A stretch of DNA of 64,000 nt from an uncultured Flavihumibacter sp. (lineage in GTDB: Bacteria > Bacteroidota > Bacteroidia > Chitinophagales > Chitinophagaceae): the NCBI GenBank assembly GCA_902168225.1, contig CABHOW010000106.1:61081-125080 (forward strand). Direction: 5' to 3'. The notes below the pieces were generated by a model. That model was not told where the DNA came from. It saw only the letters and a program-made list of their open reading frames with translations, and did no database searches. The translations under genes were made by a program, and so were the position numbers. Shown in pieces: positions 1 through 8,373 of the stretch (positions are counted from its first letter, which is position 1; each line of letters begins with the position of its first letter).

Positions 1-866
1 AATATGCACTTACACAATCGCAAACGCTCCGTTTCTCTTATTATAAAGCACTGGCGAGGCCCCAATTTTCAGAATTGATTCCGGACGGGCTAAATGCTGA
101 ATTCTTTAAAGAAGTTGGTGACCCCGTAAATCTCAAACACAGTGTTGCCGATAACTTAGACCTTCGCTATGAATATTATACCCCCGATGCGGGACAGATT
201 TTATTGGGTGTTTTCTATAAAAACATTATTGACCCTATCGAAATATCAGCGGTTAAGCCACTCAATGTAAATAGCCTTTATTTACAACCGGTAAATATTG
301 GCACAGCTACTAACTATGGATTTGAAGCAGTGCTAACCAAATATTTTGGAATGTTTGGAATAACAGCAAACTATACATATACAAAATCAGCTATTACTAA
401 TGATAGCCTTATTTACTCATCAAGAAATAGTAACGGCATCATTGTATCATCGAGGGTATCAGAAACCAGACCTTTACAAGGACAGTCTAACCATATCGGA
501 AATCTTTCTTTAATTTATAAAAACCCACGGATAGGATTAGATGTACAGGTTGCAACGGTTTATACCGGAGAAAGAATTTCTTTTATCAGTCCTTATTTGG
601 GTTTGAATTATTGGCAAGCTCCTACAACACAATTAGATTTTTCTTTTGAGAAAAAACTTGCTAGTCGTTTTACTTTTTACAGTAAAATAACGAATATAAC
701 GAATGCTCCCTTTGTACTATTTCTAAAACAGCCCTATAATACTTATCTAAGTACCAGTGGATCTAGGGCATTGGCTTTACAAACAGAGCCGGACAGTAAA
801 ATAATAATCCAGAAAGATTTCTATGGTACCAATTTCTTATTCGGATTCAGATATAAATTAAAATAA
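1..866 (+). CDS. TonB-dependent outer-membrane receptor, C-terminal part (5' truncated)
   Basis: The reading frame is open from the left edge of the window, so the gene starts outside it. The TTG at 75 is internal and not a real start. The visible ~288 residues look like the last strands of a TonB-dependent receptor barrel: alternating aromatic and polar segments, an RFSYYKALARPQFSEL-type strand typical of Bacteroidota receptors, and a final strand ending FGFRYKLK. By family it would import a ligand too large for porins, powered by TonB-ExbBD. Plug and TonB box are not visible, so the substrate is unknown. A lipoprotein and a secreted phosphatase follow with short gaps, which suggests one operon handling a phosphorylated substrate. 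That link is inference. Confidence 0.85.
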   Translation, partial: YALTQSQTLRFSYYKALARPQFSELIPDGLNAEFFKEVGDPVNLKHSVADNLDLRYEYYTPDAGQILLGVFYKNIIDPIEISAVKPLNVNSLYLQPVNIGTATNYGFEAVLTKYFGMFGITANYTYTKSAITNDSLIYSSRNSNGIIVSSRVSETRPLQGQSNHIGNLSLIYKNPRIGLDVQVATVYTGERISFISPYLGLNYWQAPTTQLDFSFEKKLASRFTFYSKITNITNAPFVLFLKQPYNTYLSTSGSRALALQTEPDSKIIIQKDFYGTNFLFGFRYKLK

Positions 867-881
867 ATACAACTGTTTATT

Positions 882-2297
882 ATGAAAAATTTTAGTTTTT
901 TAATATTTCTTTTTGCAACAGGTCTGATCTTATCTTCTTGTAAAAAGGGGACTGATTATAAAAATCTTTGGCAAGCTGAGTTACCACCCGTAACTCCGAT
1001 TAGTGAAACAACTTGTTTATCGGGTGCTATTAAGGGTACCATGTTAGCAGGTAAAACATACACTGTTTGTGGTGATATTTTTGTTAATCAAACAGACACA
1101 CTATTTATACAGCCGGGTGTTACGATCAATTTTGGTTTAAATACATCCAACGGAAATATTCCTTGCGGCTTGGGTATAAAAGGAACCTTGATTTGTGTTG
1201 GTACGAAAGATAAACCCATCTTAATTACTTTTCCGGGAGTTACGAAAACCGATACTTATGGTGCAGATCCTAATCTTGATCCTGCATTGAAAGGTAAGTG
1301 GACCGGTATCATTGGAGCTACAACTTGTCCGCTAATGGTTATTAAGTGGACGAGAGTAGAATTCGGTGGAGCTGCTATAAGTGCCGGTATGAAAACATTT
1401 ACCGGTTCTTCAAGCCCCTATCCGCTTTACTACGCCAACCCTGCAGGTGTTTTTATTTTAGAAGATTCTTGGATTTATGGAAGTGTAGATGATCCTTTCA
1501 GAATTAATGGAGGTAAGATAAATGTAATGCGGAACACTTTTGAGAAATGTGGTTATACCGGAGGAGAAGCGATGAATGCGAAGGCAGGTACTATCGGAAA
1601 TTTTGCTTACAATCTTTGCATAGGAATGGCCACTAACGGGCCTAAGATTTCCAATATTAATGTACTTCCGGGTTTTCCGGCTTCTAATGTAGCTATATAT
1701 AATAACACGATAGTTAACTGCGGATTTAGAAGAGCAGCTGCCGGAAGAGGCGGATCTATAAATTTTGAAGAAGGAGCAGGTGGGGTGGCATATAATAATA
1801 TAATGGTGAACTGTAAATTCGGTTTGCGTGTTGTACAAAACCCAATTGCTGATACTGCTAATTTAAAATATGGCTACAATTGGAACTACGCCGATTCAGT
1901 AAATGTGGCGAGCCAATTTATTCCTTCCTTATCTATAAGCACGGCCATCTCACAACCCCAAGAAACGGATATTCCAAAACCTTCTACCTATCTGCCGGCA
2001 GGTTGGACGGTAGGAGCTGTTTATACAGCACCCGCATCTATTATTGGGGCTAATAATCCCCAGTTTATTAATGGTCCGGTACCTTTACCCGCGGGGCTAA
2101 AACTAGCTGATATTTCAACAGTAGGTAGTTACAATTTTGCATTAAAGCCTGGTTCTCCTTGTGTTGGTATTGGATTCACAAACTTTAATCCAAGAACGGA
2201 TGTTCCCGTTCATCCCTTATATGGCGCAACGGAAATTACTCCTCCCGGAAAAGATTTAGGTTGCTATCAAATTAATGGAAGAGGTAATCAACACTAA
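882..2297 (+). CDS. Surface lipoprotein with parallel beta-helix character
   Basis: The 471-residue product starts with a lipoprotein signal peptide (hydrophobic stretch, then LSSC with Cys at about residue 20), so it is probably anchored in the outer membrane. The body is rich in Gly, Asn and short hydrophobic beta strands (IKGTLICVG, IYNNTIVNC, VAYNNIMVNC). This is the repeating pattern of right-handed beta-helix proteins related to pectate-lyase-like folds. No catalytic motif is recognised. It lies 15 bp behind the TonB-dependent receptor and 49 bp before the phosphatase gene, so it is likely a cotranscribed surface component of the same uptake or degradation unit. The fold assignment is by composition only; the function is unknown. 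Confidence 0.7.
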   Translation: MKNFSFLIFLFATGLILSSCKKGTDYKNLWQAELPPVTPISETTCLSGAIKGTMLAGKTYTVCGDIFVNQTDTLFIQPGVTINFGLNTSNGNIPCGLGIKGTLICVGTKDKPILITFPGVTKTDTYGADPNLDPALKGKWTGIIGATTCPLMVIKWTRVEFGGAAISAGMKTFTGSSSPYPLYYANPAGVFILEDSWIYGSVDDPFRINGGKINVMRNTFEKCGYTGGEAMNAKAGTIGNFAYNLCIGMATNGPKISNINVLPGFPASNVAIYNNTIVNCGFRRAAAGRGGSINFEEGAGGVAYNNIMVNCKFGLRVVQNPIADTANLKYGYNWNYADSVNVASQFIPSLSISTAISQPQETDIPKPSTYLPAGWTVGAVYTAPASIIGANNPQFINGPVPLPAGLKLADISTVGSYNFALKPGSPCVGIGFTNFNPRTDVPVHPLYGATEITPPGKDLGCYQINGRGNQH

Positions 2298-2346
2298 AAA
2301 GTTTCGATAAATAAAAGCTCTTTTATAAAACATATAAATATACAAC

Positions 2347-3753
2347 ATGAGAAAAATATTTTTTATCTGTTTCTCCCTTATTGGTTTAACAGTAAATGCA
2401 CAGTTTGTAGCACCACCCTATGTTCAGGTTGGGGATAACCCTTCTGTTAATGCACTTCATTTGCTTTGGCAAGCTAATGCAGCGGATACTATTTGGAAGG
2501 TTGAATACAATACAGGTAAGGAATGGATTAATGCAGAAGCTATTACAAAGTCGATCGTGGCTTCTAACAACGCTACAAAGATTCATTTATATGATGTGCT
2601 ATTAAATAAACTCATTCCGGGTCAACGGTTTAATTATAGGGTATATAAAAATAATCAGATCACTTTTAATGCTAATGCAATAGCACCAAAGTCTGCCAAT
2701 CAGCCTTACCGCTTTATAGCAGTAGGTGATTTAGGGGCAGGTACAAAAGAATCTATACAAATTGCTAAACGGATGTTTACTGAAAAACCTGATTTATTGG
2801 CAATTAGTGGAGATATCATTTATGATAATGGATTGGTATCTGAGTATAAAACAAAATTCTGGCCTATTTATAATGCAGAAACTAAAGACTCTGCTGTTGG
2901 TGTTCCACTCATGCGTTCCGTGCCTTTTATTGCAGCAGTAGGTAATCATGATGCTGATACAAGAGATTTGGATAAATTCCCTGATGCATTGGCCTTTTAT
3001 CAATTTTGGAGATTGCCCTTAAATGGCCCGGTAGGAAAAGAAGGTGGTGCCTTTGTTCCTTCATTAAAAGGGAAAGAGGAAAATATAAATGCTTTTAAAA
3101 ACGCAGCAGGTAACCGATATCCTAGAATGACCAACTATTCTTACGATTACGGAAATGCTCATTGGACTGTTCTTGATGCAGATACTTACGTTGACTGGAG
3201 TGATAGCTTACTTAGAAAATGGGTAGCTGATGATATTAACGCTTCTACTGCTACTTGGAAATTTGTATTGTTTCATCACCCTGGTTTTAATTCTTCGATT
3301 GAACATTATGAACAACAACAAATGAGGGCTTTATCACCCATTTTTGAAAAAGGAAAAGTAGATATTGTTTTTACCGGTCATGTACATAATTACCAACGCT
3401 CATACCCTATGTATTTTGAACCATTTGGTAAAGGAACACAATTGGTTGGCGGCAAAGATGGTAAAGCGCTACGTGGTAAGGTTATCAATGGGAAGTGGAA
3501 ATTGGATAAAAATTTCGATGGACAAACGATACAACAACCAAATGGGGTAATTTATATTGTTACCGGTGCGGGCGGACAGGATCTATACAACCCTGAACAG
3601 GAGAATGATCCTGATAGCTGGCAGAAGTTCACACATAAATTTATTTCAACCATACATTCATTTACCGTGGTTGATATAAATGATAAAAAACTAACTTTTC
3701 AGCAAATAGATGCGAATGGTAAAAAGATAGATGGTTTTAGTATTGTGAAATAG
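2347..3753 (+). CDS. Secreted purple-acid-phosphatase-like metallophosphoesterase
   Basis: A calcineurin-like phosphoesterase of 468 residues. It has a signal peptide (MRKIFF...VNAQ) and an N-terminal fibronectin-like segment to about residue 110, as in purple acid phosphatases. The five metal-binding blocks are all present and in order: GDLG (Asp128), GDIIYDNG (Asp156), GNHD (Asn200-His201), FHHPGF (His310/311) and GHVHNY (His345, His347). These would ligate a dinuclear metal centre that hydrolyses phosphate monoesters or related compounds in the periplasm or outside the cell. The Tyr in the GDxxY block is the family's usual metal-binding tyrosine. It is third in line after a TonB-dependent receptor and a lipoprotein, which fits nutrient phosphate scavenging (inference). 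Confidence 0.85.
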   Translation: MRKIFFICFSLIGLTVNAQFVAPPYVQVGDNPSVNALHLLWQANAADTIWKVEYNTGKEWINAEAITKSIVASNNATKIHLYDVLLNKLIPGQRFNYRVYKNNQITFNANAIAPKSANQPYRFIAVGDLGAGTKESIQIAKRMFTEKPDLLAISGDIIYDNGLVSEYKTKFWPIYNAETKDSAVGVPLMRSVPFIAAVGNHDADTRDLDKFPDALAFYQFWRLPLNGPVGKEGGAFVPSLKGKEENINAFKNAAGNRYPRMTNYSYDYGNAHWTVLDADTYVDWSDSLLRKWVADDINASTATWKFVLFHHPGFNSSIEHYEQQQMRALSPIFEKGKVDIVFTGHVHNYQRSYPMYFEPFGKGTQLVGGKDGKALRGKVINGKWKLDKNFDGQTIQQPNGVIYIVTGAGGQDLYNPEQENDPDSWQKFTHKFISTIHSFTVVDINDKKLTFQQIDANGKKIDGFSIVK

Positions 3754-4026
3754 GTACGAATTAGTTTTGATCTTTCATCATTTCAATTTTCAAGTTGAAG
3801 TTTACAAGATTTACATGTGAGCGGTTGCTATTTAGTACCCTTTATTTTATCCTTGTTTTTCTGTAACAATTTAGGATAGTTGTAAAGTATCTCCACAGCA
3901 TACCTCAAATTTTGCCGGGCTATTGGCTATGGATGATAGTTTTTTGGATTTAGTTAAGTAATTGAAGTACCCCCTTGTATAGGTTTAAATCATTTAAAAA
4001 TGTAAGTTTTTGATATATATTCATAT
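3754..4026. other. Intergenic, no gene recognised
   Basis: About 270 bp between the phosphatase and the Fic operator region. I see no open frame of useful length, no tRNA and no convincing terminator hairpin. A TGTAACA-like word near 3870 resembles an ECF sigma -35 element but has no matching -10 or gene at the right distance. Confidence 0.5.
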
Positions 4027-4078
4027 AATATAAGTCAAAAAAGCCTATTTCTGACTTATATTTGCTAAATATAATTCA
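4027..4078 (+). promoter_or_regulatory. Operator-promoter of the Fic gene: overlapping palindromes around a TAnnTTTG box
   Basis: Two perfect inverted repeats overlap here. AATATAAGTCA at 4027-4037 pairs with TGACTTATATT at 4052-4062 (11 bp arms). TTATATTT at 4056-4063 pairs with AAATATAA at 4067-4074 (8 bp arms, 3-nt spacer). In effect the same half-site occurs three times, the last copy (4068-4078) with one mismatch. A textbook Bacteroidota -7 box, TATATTTG, sits at 4057-4064 inside the second palindrome, which puts the transcription start near 4071. No clear -33 TTTG is seen. This layout sets the Fic start at the ATG at 4086, not the TTG at 4062, and predicts repression by a protein bound over the promoter, plausibly the Fic protein itself through its winged helix. 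Confidence 0.7.
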
Positions 4079-4085
4079 AAATCTC

Positions 4086-5153
4086 ATGTCTTTACAGTTA
4101 TTGCCCGTGCATGGGGATATGGAAACTAAGGCAGTTTTAAAAAAGACTACATTGGCTCATAAAGCATTAGCTGAATTAAAAGGTAGCATAACTAGTATAC
4201 CTAATCAATCTATATTATTAGAAACCTTAACCCTAAGGGAAGCTAGAGAGAGTTCCGCTATAGAAAATATTATTAGCACTTTTGATGAAGTGTATCAAAG
4301 TAATTTACTTGGAAACCTGTTTGTTAGTCCTGCAGCAAAAGAAGTGCACCAATATGCTGCTGCATTAAAAAAAGGTTTTGAACTTGTTAAGAAACATCAT
4401 CTATTAACTAATAATCATATTTTACAAATTCAAGAAGTAGTTGAGCAGAATAAAGCTGGTTTTCGTAAACTACCGGGAACGAAGTTGTTAAATGACAATA
4501 CAGGCGAGGTTGTTTATACACCCCCACAAGACTATGATACTATCATACGTTTAATGGAAAATCTGGAGGAATTTATTAACGATGATACTATGATGGATAT
4601 TGACCCGCTGATAAAAATGGCTATTATTCATCATCAATTTGAGAGTATCCATCCTTTTTACGATGGTAATGGTAGAACTGGGCGCATCATTAATATTTTG
4701 TATCTCGTGCAAAAAAAACTTCTACATTTACCAGTTTTGTATTTGAGTAGATATATTATCAAGCATAAAAGTGATTATTATAGGTTACTACAAACAGTGA
4801 GAGATACGCAACAATGGGAAGAGTGGATTTTATTTATACTCGATGGTATTGAAAAAACAGCCAACGAAACAATAGTACTTATAGCTGTAATCAAAAGCTT
4901 AATGCAAAAGTATAAACAGCAAATTCGTACTAATCATCCCAAATTATATAGTCAGGATTTATTGAATAATTTATTTAAATATCCTTATACAAAAATTGAG
5001 TTTTTGCAAGCAGATTTGAGCATTAGTAGAAGTACATCCATAAGGTATTTAGATACACTTGTGAAGGCAAACATTTTAACCAAACATAAAATAGGTAGAG
5101 ATAATTTTTATTTGAATAAGGAATTATTTGCATTACTTTCAAAAAATGACTAG
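4086..5153 (+). CDS. Fic family AMP-transferase with C-terminal winged helix
   Basis: The 355-residue product has the SoFic-like layout: Fic N-terminal domain, Fic core, C-terminal winged-helix DNA-binding domain. The catalytic motif HPFYDGNGRTGR begins at His189; this family transfers AMP (sometimes other groups) from a nucleotide to a target hydroxyl. The N-terminal inhibitory motif SSAIEN (about residues 56-61) fits the (S/T)xxxE(G/N) rule. Its Glu would clamp the active site, so the enzyme is autoinhibited. The last ~70 residues (around SISRSTSIRYLDTL, then a charged wing) look like a winged helix. The ATG start was chosen because the upstream TTG lies within the promoter box. No antitoxin gene adjoins it, as expected for inhibition in cis. 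The target is unknown. Confidence 0.9.
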   Translation: MSLQLLPVHGDMETKAVLKKTTLAHKALAELKGSITSIPNQSILLETLTLREARESSAIENIISTFDEVYQSNLLGNLFVSPAAKEVHQYAAALKKGFELVKKHHLLTNNHILQIQEVVEQNKAGFRKLPGTKLLNDNTGEVVYTPPQDYDTIIRLMENLEEFINDDTMMDIDPLIKMAIIHHQFESIHPFYDGNGRTGRIINILYLVQKKLLHLPVLYLSRYIIKHKSDYYRLLQTVRDTQQWEEWILFILDGIEKTANETIVLIAVIKSLMQKYKQQIRTNHPKLYSQDLLNNLFKYPYTKIEFLQADLSISRSTSIRYLDTLVKANILTKHKIGRDNFYLNKELFALLSKND

Positions 5154-5188
5154 CACTATACTACAAATAAGTACACTCACCGAGAATA

Positions 5189-8100
5189 CTACTCATACCT
5201 CTTCAACTCCCTATTCACCAATAATTTATCTAAAGTATCTAATTCCTTTTTTAATTCAGCTGAAAGTTCCGCATATACTTTATATGCCCCATCTGTAGGT
5301 TTGCCCTCGCCCGTTTCAATACTTCTTACTAAAGAAGCCAACCTATTATTTAATTTGATGGGAAAGTTGAGTGGATCTTGTGAGCTTTGATTTCTTACTT
5401 GATATAAATTCTCTTCAATGGTACTGAGTTGCTGGATAATATTTTTATTCGCTTCAATTACTCCTGCCTTTGCCATTTTTTCTTTTATTAGTCGAATTTT
5501 AATGACTGCGTCATTGGCTTTACTAACTTGCTGATGCGCCATCATAGCGAGTTTAAATCGTTCCTCTGCATCAGCAGGAGTAACGCCTTTAATTCTTGGA
5601 TCTAATTTAATTTCAAAATACCGGCTTATTGTCTTACCGGCAGCCGTTAATCGTACCTGGTATTTTCCCCGTGTTGCGATGGGTCCTCGAACACTACCAC
5701 CCCATAATATCATGCCTTTAAAAGAGCTGGCATCGGGGTATCGAAGGTTCCACTCAAACCTGTTCAATCCTAACTTTACACTCGGTGGATTTGGTTTTCT
5801 GGCGTCTTCATCATCTTCATCAGCAGTTTCTGTTTTGGGTTTATTTTTCGAGCCAATAAAAGTTTGAATTACTTTATTGTTTGCATTTAATATTTCAATT
5901 TTTATATCCGTTGTATCTTTTAATATATATTGAAAAACAGCGTTCTGCACATTTCTTACCGCATAATAAGGTTGAAATAAATGAACGCTCTTACGCATTA
6001 CTGTATCGGCATATTCTCTTATCGGTGCAATATCATCCAATACATAAATTGATCTTCCATGTGTACCTATTACTATGTCTTTCTCCGTAACAGCCAAATC
6101 AGATACTTGTACATCGGGTAAATTTAATTGAAGTGATTGCCATTTTCCCCCATCATCAAATGAAACCCAAATACCATGCTCAGTACCGGCATATAATAAT
6201 CCTTTACGCGTAATATCTTCTCTGATACTATGTACATAATCATCTCCCCGAATTCCTGAAATGATTTTTGTCCAATGCTTGCCGTAATCATTTGTTTTCC
6301 AAATATATGGTTTGCGATCATCCATTTGATATCGCTTCACCGCAATGTATGCAGTAGCTGCATTGTATTTGGAAGCCTCTATAATACTTACCCTTGAATT
6401 TTTAGGAAGATCAGGAGGCGTGATATTCTCCCAGGTTTTTCCTCCATTGCGCGTGATATGTATCAATCCATCATCAGAGCCGGCCCATATAATATTTACA
6501 TACTGTTTTGAAGGAGCTAATGCAAATACAGTCGCATAAATTTCAGGGCCATTCATATCGCGTGTAATAACCCCACCACTAACACCAAGTGTTGCTGTAT
6601 CTGCATAGGTGAGATCACCACTAATTTTTTGCCAGCTTTGTCCTTCATTCATCGTCATCCAAACATGTTGTGAGCATACATATAATCTTCTCGGATCTAC
6701 AGGCGAGAATACAATAGGGAATGTCCACTGCCAACGCTCCGGTAAAACCTTTGCTTCTTCTCCAGAAAAAAATCTTGGATATACTTGTACATCTCTGTAT
6801 TGCCCGGTAGCTCTGTTGAACCTTGTCAATAAAGCTCCTTGACTACCCGCATAAAAAATATCCGGGTTCTTAGGATCCTGTGCAATATATCCGCTTTCGC
6901 CACCACCAACGGCATAAGCATAACCGATACCGGGTTTAGTAGAATTTGTGCGGGTGGTCATATGACCCCATCCTTCACTGGGCACAGCGATCGTGCTATT
7001 ATCTTGTTGTGCACCGGCAACATGATAGGGAAAATCTGAAGTAGTGGTAATATGATATAGTTGCGCTGTAGGAAAATCTTCATCCGTCCAACTTAATCCC
7101 CCATTTACAGAAATAGTTCCTCCCCCATCATTGGCGGCTGCTAAGCGTGATGAATCGGTAGGATCGATCCATAGGTCATGATTATCTCCATGAGGCACAT
7201 TTATCGATTGTTTAAAACTAATCCCACCATCAACCGACTTATAAAAATCTACATTTAAACCATATACTACATCTTTGTTCAACGGGTCGGCAACGATACG
7301 AGAATAATAAAAAGCACGCTGACGAAGTTTTCTTTCGTTGTTTACCAATTTCCAATTATTACCGCCATCATCTGAACGATATAAACCACCATCATTGGCT
7401 TCAATGATGGCCCATACTCTATTACCGTCAACAGGCGAAACAGCGACCCCAATTTTACCCACAGCCCCTTTTGGCATTCCATTATTTTTTGTAAGCTCTT
7501 TCCACGTAGCACCTCCGTCGGTAGATTTAAATAAACCTGAAGTGCCCACATCGGCCCACATTTTATAAGGCGTTCTGTAAACTTCCCAAATAGAGGCATA
7601 GATAGTCTCAGGATTTTTTGGATCAATTACCAGATCAGCAGCACCTGCTTTATCACCTTTATATAAAATTTTATTCCAAGTTTTACCACCGTCTATCGTT
7701 TTAAAAACACCTCTTTCTTCATTAGGGCCAAAAGCATGACCTAATACAGATACATACACAATATCGGGATTGGTAGGATGAATACGCACACGCGAAATAG
7801 ATTGAGAATTTGCCAAACCAATATGTTTCCAGGTTTTACCGGCATCGGTAGATTTGTATACACCATCGCCCTGCATAATATTTCCACGAAACTCAGTTTC
7901 GCCCGTACCTATATAAACGATATCAGGGTTAGATTCAGCAACCGCTACTGCCCCAACAGAAGAGCATGTGATCTGTCCATCGGTAACAGGTTTCCAGTTT
8001 AATCCTCCATCTACCGTTTTCCATAATCCACCTCCTACAGCTCCGAAATAATACTCCAGTTTTCTTTTAGAACTTCCTGCGATACCTAATGATCTACCGC

Positions 8101-8248
8101 CTCTGTTAGGTCCAATATTGCGCCAACTCATTCCTGTGAAAGGGTTGCCGCTATCAGGATTATTTTTTTGCTGAGCTTGTGTTAATACGGTTATTGCAAA
8201 TGCAATTAGTAGGAAGCCTAATTTTTGAATCTTTTGAAAAGCAGTCAT
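5189..8248 (-). CDS. Large secreted BNR/Asp-box repeat (sortilin-like beta-propeller) protein
   Basis: This 1019-residue protein begins with a signal peptide ending LTQAQ. Most of its length is built from repeats with Asp-box signatures (STDAGKTW, TIDGGKTW, STDGGATW, SDDGGNNW, TRNGGKTW and others), as in VPS10/sortilin and BNR propellers; at least eight are visible up to about residue 690. A beta-sandwich-like stretch follows near residues 780-850 (LNRFEWNLRYPDASS, then GKYQVRLTAAGK), then a helical C-terminal tail. Such proteins are common and mostly uncharacterised in Bacteroidota, where they are annotated as glycosyl-hydrolase-like or WD40-like. No sialidase catalytic set is apparent, so binding or scaffolding is as likely as enzymatic activity. 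No type IX sorting domain is evident. Confidence 0.8.
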   Translation of the reverse strand: MTAFQKIQKLGFLLIAFAITVLTQAQQKNNPDSGNPFTGMSWRNIGPNRGGRSLGIAGSSKRKLEYYFGAVGGGLWKTVDGGLNWKPVTDGQITCSSVGAVAVAESNPDIVYIGTGETEFRGNIMQGDGVYKSTDAGKTWKHIGLANSQSISRVRIHPTNPDIVYVSVLGHAFGPNEERGVFKTIDGGKTWNKILYKGDKAGAADLVIDPKNPETIYASIWEVYRTPYKMWADVGTSGLFKSTDGGATWKELTKNNGMPKGAVGKIGVAVSPVDGNRVWAIIEANDGGLYRSDDGGNNWKLVNNERKLRQRAFYYSRIVADPLNKDVVYGLNVDFYKSVDGGISFKQSINVPHGDNHDLWIDPTDSSRLAAANDGGGTISVNGGLSWTDEDFPTAQLYHITTTSDFPYHVAGAQQDNSTIAVPSEGWGHMTTRTNSTKPGIGYAYAVGGGESGYIAQDPKNPDIFYAGSQGALLTRFNRATGQYRDVQVYPRFFSGEEAKVLPERWQWTFPIVFSPVDPRRLYVCSQHVWMTMNEGQSWQKISGDLTYADTATLGVSGGVITRDMNGPEIYATVFALAPSKQYVNIIWAGSDDGLIHITRNGGKTWENITPPDLPKNSRVSIIEASKYNAATAYIAVKRYQMDDRKPYIWKTNDYGKHWTKIISGIRGDDYVHSIREDITRKGLLYAGTEHGIWVSFDDGGKWQSLQLNLPDVQVSDLAVTEKDIVIGTHGRSIYVLDDIAPIREYADTVMRKSVHLFQPYYAVRNVQNAVFQYILKDTTDIKIEILNANNKVIQTFIGSKNKPKTETADEDDEDARKPNPPSVKLGLNRFEWNLRYPDASSFKGMILWGGSVRGPIATRGKYQVRLTAAGKTISRYFEIKLDPRIKGVTPADAEERFKLAMMAHQQVSKANDAVIKIRLIKEKMAKAGVIEANKNIIQQLSTIEENLYQVRNQSSQDPLNFPIKLNNRLASLVRSIETGEGKPTDGAYKVYAELSAELKKELDTLDKLLVNRELKRYE

Positions 8249-8373
8249 GGTAATAATGAATAGTGGATCGTTAAGGTACAGATTTTCTTTAAGTAATGAA
8301 TACTACACACTCAAACTTTGGTAGCTTTACTAAGGCTATTTTATTGGTAAAGAAGTTGGAAACTAATATGCAT

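Noticed and set aside
1458..1838. 126-residue minus-strand ORF
   Set aside because: Lies fully inside the beta-helix lipoprotein gene on the other strand. It has no signal peptide or motif and its Ser/Tyr/Ile-rich product looks like antisense translation.
3868..3900. TGTAACA word as an ECF promoter
   Set aside because: The -10 counterpart reads TGTAAAG, not CGTA, and no gene starts at a suitable distance.
4062..4085. TTG start for the Fic gene
   Set aside because: The TTG is part of the TATATTTG promoter box and of a palindrome; the ATG at 4086 gives a sensible leader.
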